The notes under the pieces were generated by a model. It had not been told where the DNA came from. It worked only from the letters and a program-made list of their open reading frames with translations, and ran no database searches. A DNA stretch of 64,000 bases from an uncultured Eubacteriales bacterium. Its GTDB lineage: Bacteria; Bacillota; Clostridia; Oscillospirales; Oscillospiraceae. Shown in pieces: positions 14,956 to 22,991 of this stretch. Location of the stretch: positions 1 to 64,000 of the forward strand of contig UQSF01000004.1 in the NCBI GenBank assembly GCA_900543625.1. The letters run 5' to 3'. Numbering within the stretch: the first letter of the stretch is position 1; each line of letters starts with the position of its first letter. Made by a program: the position numbers and the translations under genes.

Positions 14956-17049
14956 ATGCTGGAATTGTTGGCGCCTGCGGGCAACCTCGATGCCGTCATC
15001 GCGGCGGTGCAAAACGGGGCGGACGCGGTGTACATGGGCTTTGGCGACGGGTTCAACGCGCGCCGGAGCGCGGATAATTTCACACGGGAGTCGTTTGCAA
15101 AAGCGGTGCGCTACTGTCACATCCGCGGCTGCAAGGTCTACGTCACGCTCAACACCCTCGTGGGTGACCGCGAGATGGAGTCCGCCGCCGCGCTCGCGCA
15201 GCAGGCGTCGGATGCCGGGGCGGATGCGATCCTCGTGCAGGATCTGGGGCTTGCGCGCGTGCTGCGCGACGCCCTGCCGGATATCCCGCTGCACGCGAGC
15301 ACGCAGATGAGCATCCACAACCTCGCCGGAGTCGAGGCTGCGGCCGAGATGGGCATCACTCGCGCCGTGCTCTCGCGCGAGCTCTCGCTCGAGCAGATCC
15401 GCTTCATCTCGCAGCACGCGAGCATCGAGACCGAGGTCTTTGTGCACGGTGCGCTGTGCTTCTGCTATTCCGGTCAGTGCTATATGAGCGCGCTCATCGG
15501 CCGCCGCAGCGGCAACCGCGGCGCGTGTGCGCAGCCGTGCCGCATGCAGTACAGCATGGGCGGCCGCATGGACGAGTACCCGCTGAGCCTGCGCGACAAC
15601 TGCCTGGCGGATTATCTGCAGCAGCTCGATGAGGCCGGTGTCGCCTGTGTGAAGATCGAGGGGCGCATGAAGCGGCCGGAGTATGTCGCCGTGGTCACGG
15701 ATGTGTACGCCAAGTGCATCCATGAGCACCGCGTGCCCACGCCGGAGGAAAATGACCGTCTTGCGCTGGCGTTTTCGCGTCAGGGCTTCACGCAGGGCTA
15801 CCTGCTCGGCGAGAAGGGGCCGGATATGCTCGGCACCCGCGCGGCCGAGCCCGACCGCGAGGCCGAAAAGATGTTCACCGCCGCGCGCAAGGCGTATGCC
15901 GACGGTGAGCGCCGCCGTGTGCCCGTGAAGTTTTACGCCAAAGTGCGCGCGGGCGAGCCGGTCATGGCCGCCGTCGCGGATGAGGACGGGCATCGCGCCG
16001 TGCTCACAGGCCCTGTGCCCGAGCCTGCGCAGCGCGCGCCGCTGACCGGGCAGAGCCTTGCCGATCAATTTGCCAAAACGGGCGGAACGCCCTATTATTC
16101 CACCGGCACGGAAAGCCGCATCGACCCCGGCCTGTACCTTCCGGCGGCCGCCGTCAACGACCTGCGCCGCCGGCTCATCACCGGCCTGAAGGACGAGCGC
16201 GCGGCGCTGCCCGAGCGGCGCAGCCTGCCGCTGCCGCTGCGTCCGGAGGGGAAGCGCTATTATGCCGACCCCGTGCTCATCGTGCAGGTGCATCAGCCCG
16301 AGCAGCTCACGCCGGAGCTGGCCGCGCTGCGCCCGGCCTATGTGTATGTGCCGGTCGAAATTCTGGACACGGATTTTCCGCGCGTCGCCCCGTTTCTGGA
16401 GCAGGGGGCGCAGGTCGTGGCGGTGCTGCCGCGCGTCATTACGGACGATCAGGCGGAGGATATGCACGCAATGCTCTCCCGCGCCGCCGAAAACGGTGTG
16501 CGTGAGGCGCTCGTCGGCAACATGGGGCACATCTTCTTTGCCCGCCGCGCGGGCATGCGTGTGCGCGGCGACTTCGGGCTCAATGTCTTCAACTCCTACA
16601 CCGAGGGGGTCTTGCAGCAGGCCGGGCTTGTGAGTGCGACGGCGTCGTTCGAGCTGCGCGTGGCGCAGATCCGCGACCTTGCCAAGGCGGTCGACACCGA
16701 GATGATCGTCTACGGCCGTCTGCCGTGCATGATCACCGAGCAGTGCATCATCCGCAATAGTGCGGGGCGCTGCAACTGCACCGTGCCGAACAATCTGGCC
16801 GACCGGCGCGGGGCGCTGTTCCCGGTGCTGCCGGCGTTTGGCCACCGCAACCAGATCTTCAACGCGCACAAGCTCTATCTCGCCGACAAGCATGAGGACT
16901 ATGAAACGGCGGGGCTCTGGGGCGTGCGCCTCATGTTCACGACCGAGACGCCGCATGAGTGCGTCGCGGTCATGCAGAGCTATCAGGGCCTGACGGATTA
17001 CCGCCCCAACGGGCTGACCCGCGGACTGTATTATCGGGGCGTGGAATAA
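14956..17049 (+). CDS. U32 family protein (RlhA/YdcP-like, with DUF3656)
   Basis: A 697-aa member of peptidase family U32. The N-terminal TIM-barrel-like part starts LELLAPAGNLDAVIAAVQNG and carries ADAVYMGF; the cysteine signature is ALCFCYSGQCYMS, then NRGACAQPCR near residue 190-200. A collagenase-like C-terminal region continues to residue 697 with further cysteines (RLPCMITEQC, GRCNC) likely to bind a cluster. Long relatives such as RlhA hydroxylate a cytidine of 23S rRNA using prephenate, so an RNA-modifying role is more likely than proteolysis. ATG at 14956 follows AGGAG; an in-frame ATG 24 bp upstream lacks a site. Confidence 0.88.
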   Translation: MLELLAPAGNLDAVIAAVQNGADAVYMGFGDGFNARRSADNFTRESFAKAVRYCHIRGCKVYVTLNTLVGDREMESAAALAQQASDAGADAILVQDLGLARVLRDALPDIPLHASTQMSIHNLAGVEAAAEMGITRAVLSRELSLEQIRFISQHASIETEVFVHGALCFCYSGQCYMSALIGRRSGNRGACAQPCRMQYSMGGRMDEYPLSLRDNCLADYLQQLDEAGVACVKIEGRMKRPEYVAVVTDVYAKCIHEHRVPTPEENDRLALAFSRQGFTQGYLLGEKGPDMLGTRAAEPDREAEKMFTAARKAYADGERRRVPVKFYAKVRAGEPVMAAVADEDGHRAVLTGPVPEPAQRAPLTGQSLADQFAKTGGTPYYSTGTESRIDPGLYLPAAAVNDLRRRLITGLKDERAALPERRSLPLPLRPEGKRYYADPVLIVQVHQPEQLTPELAALRPAYVYVPVEILDTDFPRVAPFLEQGAQVVAVLPRVITDDQAEDMHAMLSRAAENGVREALVGNMGHIFFARRAGMRVRGDFGLNVFNSYTEGVLQQAGLVSATASFELRVAQIRDLAKAVDTEMIVYGRLPCMITEQCIIRNSAGRCNCTVPNNLADRRGALFPVLPAFGHRNQIFNAHKLYLADKHEDYETAGLWGVRLMFTTETPHECVAVMQSYQGLTDYRPNGLTRGLYYRGVE

Positions 17050-17069
17050 CCCGCCCGGGAGGAACGACC

Positions 17070-17642
17070 ATGAACTGGATTCTTGCCTCCGGCTCCCCGC
17101 GCCGGCGGGAGCTGCTGGAGATGCTCGGTGTGCCGAACCTGACGATCCGTCCGGCCAAGGGGCCCGAGCGCGCGACGCCGGGCGCAGGACCGGAGCAGAC
17201 CGTGCGCGAGCTTGCGCTGCACAAGGCGCAGGAGGTCGCGCAGACCTGCGCGCCGGAGGACATCGTCATCGCGGCGGACACGATCGTCTATCTTGACGGT
17301 GTGATCCTCGGCAAGCCGAAGGACACGGCCGACGCCGCGCGTATGCTCGCCGCCCTGTCGGGACGTGAGCACATCGTCTACACCGGCGTCGCCGTTTTGC
17401 GCGGCGGCGAGACGCGGCTGGCGGCCGAGCACACGGCCGTGCGCTTTCGCACGCTGACGCCGGAGGAGATCACGCGCTACATCGCCACCGGCGAGCCGAT
17501 GGACAAGGCCGGCGCCTACGGCATTCAGGGGCGCGGGGCGCTGTTCGTCGCGCATCTGGACGGGGACTATTTCAACGTCATGGGCCTGCCGCTGTGCCGG
17601 CTCGGACAACTGCTGAACGAACTGGGAGTCGAGCTGCTTTGA
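17070..17642 (+). CDS. maf: Maf family nucleoside triphosphate pyrophosphatase
   Basis: A 190-aa house-cleaning enzyme that hydrolyses dTTP/UTP or modified nucleotides. Start LASGSPRRRELLEMLG, central AADTIVYLDG with the catalytic Asp, and YGIQGRGALFVAHLDGDY are all diagnostic. AGGAGG-like site (GGGAGG) 8 nt before the ATG. It heads the maf-mreC-mreD-mrdA cluster usual in Firmicutes, and its TGA overlaps the TTG start of mreC. Confidence 0.94.
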   Translation: MNWILASGSPRRRELLEMLGVPNLTIRPAKGPERATPGAGPEQTVRELALHKAQEVAQTCAPEDIVIAADTIVYLDGVILGKPKDTADAARMLAALSGREHIVYTGVAVLRGGETRLAAEHTAVRFRTLTPEEITRYIATGEPMDKAGAYGIQGRGALFVAHLDGDYFNVMGLPLCRLGQLLNELGVELL

Positions 17643-18487
17643 ACTGGAAAACATATCTGAAGAAAAAAGGTGCGCGCATCGGCGCGGTCGTGCTTGCGGT
17701 CGTGCTCGTGCTCGCGCTCATCGCCGGGGCGCTCGGCGGCAAGGCGGGATTCCTCACGAATCTCGACGGCATCGTGCGCGCGCCGCTGCAAAAGGCCGCG
17801 ACCGTCACGGCGCAGTGGCTCGAGAGCATCTACGGCTACATTTATAAATATGACCAGCTCAAGGCCGAAAACGACCAGCTGCGCGTCCAGCTTGCCGAGG
17901 CACAGGCGCAGGCGCGCGAGGGGCAGGAGGCGCTGGCGGAAAACGAGCGCTACCGCGAGCTGCTGGGCTTCACGCAGCGGCACACGGATTTTGAGCTCGA
18001 GCCGGCGAACGTCGTGTCCTACGGCGCGTCGAACTGGTCGAGCACGCTCACGCTCAGCAAGGGCAGCGACTGCGGCATCGAGGTCGGCGACTGCGTCATG
18101 AACGAGGCCGGCGCGCTCGTCGGTCAGGTCATCGAGGTCGGCAGCACATGGGCGACCGTGCGCACGGTCATCGACGTGGACATGAGCGTCGGCGGCTACA
18201 TCAGCAGCAGCGGCGCCACGGCCATGGTGCTCGGTGACTTCACGCTCATGCAGGACGGCTGCGTGCGCTTCGGCTATCTGGCCGAGGGCACGAGCATCTT
18301 CACCGGCGACACCGTGCTCACCTCCGGCAAGGGCGGCGCGTTCCCGGCAGGGCTCGTCGTCGGCACGATCACCGACGTGCGCACCGAGGCCGGCGGCCAG
18401 CAGACCTACGGCGTCATCACGCCGGCATGTGATCTCGGTGAGCTGCTGCAGGTGTTCGTCATCAAGGACTTTGACGTGGTGAGCTGA
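17639..18487 (+). CDS. mreC: Rod shape-determining protein MreC
   Basis: MreC is a bitopic protein of the elongation complex linking MreB to penicillin-binding proteins. The protein (282 aa) has a short basic N-terminus (MNWKTYLKKKGARIG), one membrane helix at about 13-33, a coiled coil at about 68-103 (DQLKAENDQLRVQLAEAQAQ) and the two-barrel domain after that (ASNWSSTLTLSKGS, VVGTITDVRTEAGG). I place the start at a TTG overlapping the maf stop codon (TTGA) because GGGAG is correctly spaced and the membrane helix then sits at the usual position. The mreB gene is not in this cluster. Confidence 0.92.
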   Translation: MNWKTYLKKKGARIGAVVLAVVLVLALIAGALGGKAGFLTNLDGIVRAPLQKAATVTAQWLESIYGYIYKYDQLKAENDQLRVQLAEAQAQAREGQEALAENERYRELLGFTQRHTDFELEPANVVSYGASNWSSTLTLSKGSDCGIEVGDCVMNEAGALVGQVIEVGSTWATVRTVIDVDMSVGGYISSSGATAMVLGDFTLMQDGCVRFGYLAEGTSIFTGDTVLTSGKGGAFPAGLVVGTITDVRTEAGGQQTYGVITPACDLGELLQVFVIKDFDVVS

Positions 18488-18488
18488 C

Positions 18489-19004
18489 ATGTGGGCGGAT
18501 CTGATCAATAAGGAAAAGATACACCGCGTGCTCTGGTGCGCGCTGTACATGGCGGTGACCGTTGCACTGCAGACCACGGTCTTTGCGCACATTGCGCTCT
18601 TCGGCGTGCACGCCATGTTCGTGCCGGCGGTCGTCGTGGCGGTCGGCATGTTCGAGGGCGGCACATGGGGCGCGGTCTTCGGTCTCGTCACGGGCTATTT
18701 CTGCGCCATGGGCTACCCCGAAACGGGGCTGCTGTTTGCCGTGCTCTTCGCGCTCATCGGCTTCGGCGCGGGGATGCTCGCGGCATACCTCATCAATAAC
18801 GGGATCTTCCCGTTTCTCGTGACGTGTCTGGCTGCGTTTCTGCTCACGGCCTTCTGCCAGATGTTCCGCCTGTGGATTTTCCACGGTGCGTCGTTCTGGC
18901 GGCTGCTCGCCATGGCACTGGGGCAGAGCGTGTTCTCGCTCCCGTTCGCCGTGCCGTACTACTACATCAGCCGTGCGTTTCACCGCCGGCGTGCCCAGCG
19001 CTGA
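18489..19004 (+). CDS. mreD: Rod shape-determining protein MreD
   Basis: A 171-aa integral membrane protein with five to six helices, of the elongation complex. Features: HRVLWCALYMAVTVALQTTV at the N-terminus, then FEGGTWGAVFGLVTGYFCAMGYP resembling the MreD loop with conserved glycines, and a basic C-terminus SRAFHRRRAQR. It starts one base after the mreC stop codon and precedes PBP2, the standard order. Confidence 0.9.
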   Translation: MWADLINKEKIHRVLWCALYMAVTVALQTTVFAHIALFGVHAMFVPAVVVAVGMFEGGTWGAVFGLVTGYFCAMGYPETGLLFAVLFALIGFGAGMLAAYLINNGIFPFLVTCLAAFLLTAFCQMFRLWIFHGASFWRLLAMALGQSVFSLPFAVPYYYISRAFHRRRAQR

Positions 19005-19043
19005 GGCATTCAGCGCGCCCGTACCCCCGAAAGGATCTTCGCT

Positions 19044-21110
19044 ATGGAAAAACCCATCAAGCCCGGCCGCATCACCGCGCTCGCGTGTATGCTTATGCTG
19101 CTCGTGATCGTGTTCGTGGTCGCGCTCTACAAACTGCAGATCGTCGACGGTAAGGCGTACTATGAGGAAAACCGCAACAGCGTCGCCAGCTCCCAGACCG
19201 TGGCGGCCGCGCGCGGCAGCATCCTCGACCGCTACGGCCGCGTGCTCGTGTCGAACACGAGCTGCAATAACCTCGTCTTTAACCCCGACGATCTCTTCGA
19301 GCAGGACGACCCGAACGGCATCCTGCTGAAGCTGGCGCGCACCGTCGTCAGCTGCGGCGACACGTATGTCGACGAGCTGCCGGTCACGACCGCGCCGCCG
19401 TTCGAGTATACGGACATGAGCGAAACGCAGCGCACGCAGCTCAAGGGCTTTCTCAAATATGCCGGTCTCGACGAGGAGGCCACGGCCGTGGAGCTTTTGA
19501 GCTACTGCCGTGAGAAGTTTGAGATCAACAACAACTACTCCGCGGCCGATATGCGCACCATCGCCGGTCTGCGCTATTCGATCAAGACGCGCTATATCGA
19601 CAAGCTCTACCTGCCGGACTATGTGTTCGTCAAGGACGCGAGCATGGAGCTTATCACGTCCCTGAAGGAAAATAACGTCCCCGGCTTCGAGGTCACGGTG
19701 TCGTATACGCGCCAGTATCATACGAATCTGGCTGCACACCTGCTCGGCTACACGGGTCTGATGAACGCCGAGGAGTACACGACATATAAGACGCAGGGCT
19801 ATCCCATGAGCGCGACCGTCGGCAAGGACGGGGCGGAGCTCGCCTTTGAGAAATACCTCCACGGCACGGACGGCACGGCGATCGTGACGAAAAACGCCGC
19901 CGGCACCGTCACCGGCACGACCTATACCAAGGAGCCGGAGCCCGGCAATCAGGTCAGTCTCACCATTGACCTCGACCTGCAGTCGGCGGCGGAACAGTCG
20001 CTGACCAAGGGCATCGAGAACATGAAGTCAAAATCCACGGAAAACAGCGACGCCGTCGGCGGCGGCGCGCTCGTGGCGGTCGACGTCGCCACCGGTCAGC
20101 CGCTGGCCATCGCAAACTACCCGACCTTCGACCTGCAGACGCTCTTCCAGAGTGAGGAGAACTACAAGGCCGTCTCCGAGGCGGACAACCAGCCGCTGTT
20201 CAACCGCGCGCTGCTCGGCCAGTATTCTCCGGGCTCGACGTTCAAACCCTGCACGGCCATCGCCGGCCTGACCGAGGGCATCATCACCACCGGCACGACC
20301 ATCCAGTGCACCGGCACGTTCCGCAAGTATGAGGACACCGGCTACGCGCCCAAGTGCTGGATCGCCTCCTCCGGCACGACGCACGGCAATGACAACGTTA
20401 CTGAGGCTATCCGCGACTCGTGCAACATCTTCTTCTACACCGTCGGCGACAGCCTGCCGATCGACACGCTCGCGCGCTATGCCGCGGCCTTCGGCCTCGG
20501 CGAGCACACCGGCATCGAGCTGCCGGAGAGCACCGGCCAGATGGCCACGGAGGCCGTGAAGAAAAAGCTCGAGAACACGAACTGGTATGTCGGCGACTCG
20601 CTGCAGGCGGCCATCGGCCAGTCGTACAGCCTGTTCACGCCGCTGCAGCTTTCGGAATACTGCGCCACGATCGCAAACGGCGGCACGCGCCACAGCGCGT
20701 CCATCCTGAAATCCGTGCGCAGCTATGACGGCAGCGAGCTCATCTACGAAAACGAGGCCGAGGTGCTCAGCACCGTCGAGACCGGCGACTACAACTGGGC
20801 CGCCGTGCAAAAGGGCATGTACCTCGTCGCCAACGACCCCGCCGGCAGCGCTTACGAGACCTTCGGCAGCTACGGCGTGAAGGTCGCCGCCAAGACCGGT
20901 ACCGCCCAGCTCGGCGATAACCAGGTCAACAACGCCATTTTTATCTGCTACGCACCGTATGACAATCCCAAGGTCGCCGTGGCGGTCGTTGTGGAGCACG
21001 GCAGCGCCGGCGCTTCCATCGCCTCCATCGCGCGCGATTTTCTCGACGCATATTTTACCGTCAAGACCGTTGACACCGCCCCCGAGAGCGAGCTCTCGCT
21101 GCTGCGATGA
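19044..21110 (+). CDS. mrdA: Penicillin-binding protein 2 (transpeptidase of elongation)
   Basis: A 688-aa class B penicillin-binding protein, anchored by one helix at about residues 11-32, that cross-links peptidoglycan during rod elongation. The dimerisation/pedestal domain includes AAARGSILDRYGRVL. The transpeptidase motifs are Ser398-x-x-Lys401 (SPGSTFKP), Ser459-Cys-Asn461 (RDSCNIFF) and Lys617-Thr-Gly (AAKTGTAQ). The gene follows mreD by 39 bp with an AAAGGA site. RodA is not present in this cluster; an MgsA-like gene comes next instead. Confidence 0.95.
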   Translation: MEKPIKPGRITALACMLMLLVIVFVVALYKLQIVDGKAYYEENRNSVASSQTVAAARGSILDRYGRVLVSNTSCNNLVFNPDDLFEQDDPNGILLKLARTVVSCGDTYVDELPVTTAPPFEYTDMSETQRTQLKGFLKYAGLDEEATAVELLSYCREKFEINNNYSAADMRTIAGLRYSIKTRYIDKLYLPDYVFVKDASMELITSLKENNVPGFEVTVSYTRQYHTNLAAHLLGYTGLMNAEEYTTYKTQGYPMSATVGKDGAELAFEKYLHGTDGTAIVTKNAAGTVTGTTYTKEPEPGNQVSLTIDLDLQSAAEQSLTKGIENMKSKSTENSDAVGGGALVAVDVATGQPLAIANYPTFDLQTLFQSEENYKAVSEADNQPLFNRALLGQYSPGSTFKPCTAIAGLTEGIITTGTTIQCTGTFRKYEDTGYAPKCWIASSGTTHGNDNVTEAIRDSCNIFFYTVGDSLPIDTLARYAAAFGLGEHTGIELPESTGQMATEAVKKKLENTNWYVGDSLQAAIGQSYSLFTPLQLSEYCATIANGGTRHSASILKSVRSYDGSELIYENEAEVLSTVETGDYNWAAVQKGMYLVANDPAGSAYETFGSYGVKVAAKTGTAQLGDNQVNNAIFICYAPYDNPKVAVAVVVEHGSAGASIASIARDFLDAYFTVKTVDTAPESELSLLR

Positions 21111-21143
21111 CGGCCGCTGACCAGAAAGAGAGGAGTTATCCAT

Positions 21144-21545
21144 ATGAACATTGCACTGATCGCTGACGACGGAAAAAAGGAACTCATGGTCCAGTTCTGC
21201 ATCGCTTACTGCGGCATTCTGGCCAAGCACGAATTGTGCTCCACGTTTACGACCGGCCGGCTCATCTCCGAGGCCACCGGACTGAAGATCCGCACGTACC
21301 TGCACTCGGCACAGGGCTGCCAGCAGCTCGATGCGCGCATCGCATACAATGAGATCGACCTCGTGCTGTTTTTCTGCGACGCCGAGAGCGGCAACTTTGA
21401 CGAGGTCAACCGCATGGCGCGCCTGTGCGACCAGCGGCAGATCCCGTTTGCCAGCAACGTTGCCACGGCTGAGGTGCTCATCCTCGGCCTGAGCCGCGGT
21501 GATCTCGACTGGCGCGACATCGTCAACCCCAAAAAGAAATCGTAA
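21144..21545 (+). CDS. Methylglyoxal synthase-like protein lacking catalytic residues
   Basis: This 133-aa protein keeps the size and fold signature of MgsA (MNIALIADDGKKELMVQFC, LISEATGLKI, ASNVATAEVLI), and sits where mgsA often sits in Clostridia, next to the mre/PBP2 cluster. Yet the active site is gone. The usual AHD at the start is ADD; the phosphate-binding GTTG is FTTG; the GGDQQ motif with the catalytic aspartate (E. coli Asp71) is QGCQQ; and the PHxPD segment with His98/Asp101 is missing, replaced by a shorter SGNFDEVNRM. I infer a non-catalytic, perhaps regulatory, MGS-fold protein. Confidence 0.85.
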   Translation: MNIALIADDGKKELMVQFCIAYCGILAKHELCSTFTTGRLISEATGLKIRTYLHSAQGCQQLDARIAYNEIDLVLFFCDAESGNFDEVNRMARLCDQRQIPFASNVATAEVLILGLSRGDLDWRDIVNPKKKS

Positions 21546-21568
21546 GCCCGAAAGGAAACCAAGACATC

Positions 21569-22927
21569 ATGGACAAGATCAAACCCCGCACGCTGTCCGG
21601 CTTCATGGAGCTACAGCCGGACAAGCAGGTGCAGATGGACAAAATGCGCGCCGTTCTGGCAGAGACCTACGCCCGCTACGGCTTCACCCCGCTCGACACG
21701 CCCGCGATCGAGGCGGCCGAGGTGCTGCTGGCCAAGGGCGGCGGCGAGACGGAAAAGCAGATCTACCGCTTTACGAAGGGCGAGAGCGATCTCGCGCTGC
21801 GCTTTGACCTCACTGTGCCGCTGGCAAAGTACGTCGCGGCCAATTACGGCCAGCTCACCTTCCCGTTCCGCCGCTACCAGATCGGCAAGGTCTGGCGCGG
21901 TGAGCGCGCGCAGCGCGGCCGCTTCCGCGAGTTTTATCAGGCGGACATCGACATCATCGGTGACGGTGCGCTCGATATCCTCAACGAGGCCGAGATTCCG
22001 GCCATCATCTACGACACGTTCACCCGCCTCGGCCTGCACCGCTTCCGCATCCGCGTGAATAACCGCAAGGTGCTCAACGGCTTTTTCGCCATCCTCGGCC
22101 TGAGCGAGCAGGCGGGCGATGTGCTGCGCACCATTGACAAGCTCGATAAGATCGGCGCGGACAAGGTGCGCGAGCTGCTCACTGATACCTGCGGCGTCAC
22201 GGTCGAGCAGGCGGATGAGATCCTGCGCTTTATCGCCTGCCCGGGCACGAGCGCGGACAAGCTCACCTTCCTCGAGCAGTACCGCGGCCGGAACGAGACG
22301 TTTGATACCGGCCTTGACGAGCTGCGCACCGTCGTGGGCTACCTGCCCGCGTTCGGCGTCCCGGAGGAGAACTTCGAGCTCGACCTCACGATCGCGCGCG
22401 GCCTCGATTACTACACCGGCACGGTGTACGAGACCGTCCTGCTCGACCATCCCGAGGTCGGCAGCATCTGCTCCGGCGGCCGCTATGACGACCTCGCGGG
22501 GTATTATACGAACAAGTCCCTGCCCGGCGTCGGCATCTCCATCGGTCTGACGCGCCTGTTTTACATCCTGCAGGAGCAGAACATGATCTCTGACGCCGTG
22601 CTCACCGCCCCGGCGGACGTGCTCATCCTGCCGATGACGGACGACCTGTCCGCTGCCGTGTCGCTGGCATCCATGCTGCGTGCCGGCGGTCTGCGCGTGC
22701 AGCTTTACAGCGAGAAGAAAAAGTTCAAGGCCAAGATCGGCTATGCCGACAAGCTCGGCATCCCGTTCGTGATCTTCCTCGGCGAGGATGAGATCGCGCA
22801 GAATGTCTGCGCGCTCAAGAACATGGACACCGGCGAGCAGGAGGCCGTGACGCAGGCCGCCGCGCTCGAGACCATCCGCGCGGAGATCGCGCGCCGCAGC
22901 GCCGGCACAATTTTGCGCGAGTCTTGA
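21569..22927 (+). CDS. hisS: Histidine-tRNA ligase
   Basis: Class II aminoacyl-tRNA synthetase charging tRNA-His, 452 aa. Motif 2 lies in RRYQIGKVWRGERAQRGRFR; the histidine-specific regions appear as LARGLDYYTGTVYE-like (IARGLDYYTGTVYE) and GGRYDDLAG; the C-terminal anticodon-binding domain starts near residue 340 (PADVLILPM). AAAGGAAA precedes the ATG. It lies upstream of aspS, the frequent hisS-aspS pairing. Confidence 0.96.
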   Translation: MDKIKPRTLSGFMELQPDKQVQMDKMRAVLAETYARYGFTPLDTPAIEAAEVLLAKGGGETEKQIYRFTKGESDLALRFDLTVPLAKYVAANYGQLTFPFRRYQIGKVWRGERAQRGRFREFYQADIDIIGDGALDILNEAEIPAIIYDTFTRLGLHRFRIRVNNRKVLNGFFAILGLSEQAGDVLRTIDKLDKIGADKVRELLTDTCGVTVEQADEILRFIACPGTSADKLTFLEQYRGRNETFDTGLDELRTVVGYLPAFGVPEENFELDLTIARGLDYYTGTVYETVLLDHPEVGSICSGGRYDDLAGYYTNKSLPGVGISIGLTRLFYILQEQNMISDAVLTAPADVLILPMTDDLSAAVSLASMLRAGGLRVQLYSEKKKFKAKIGYADKLGIPFVIFLGEDEIAQNVCALKNMDTGEQEAVTQAAALETIRAEIARRSAGTILRES

Positions 22928-22991
22928 TCCGGTCAATCCGCCGCCGCACCGCCGGAGGCGATATTCGATAGAAAGAAAGGGAATCAGGAGT

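Noticed and set aside
14869..16956. A 695-codon minus-strand frame opposite the U32 gene
   Set aside because: No motifs, histidine/arginine-rich, and no ribosome site; shadow of the real gene.
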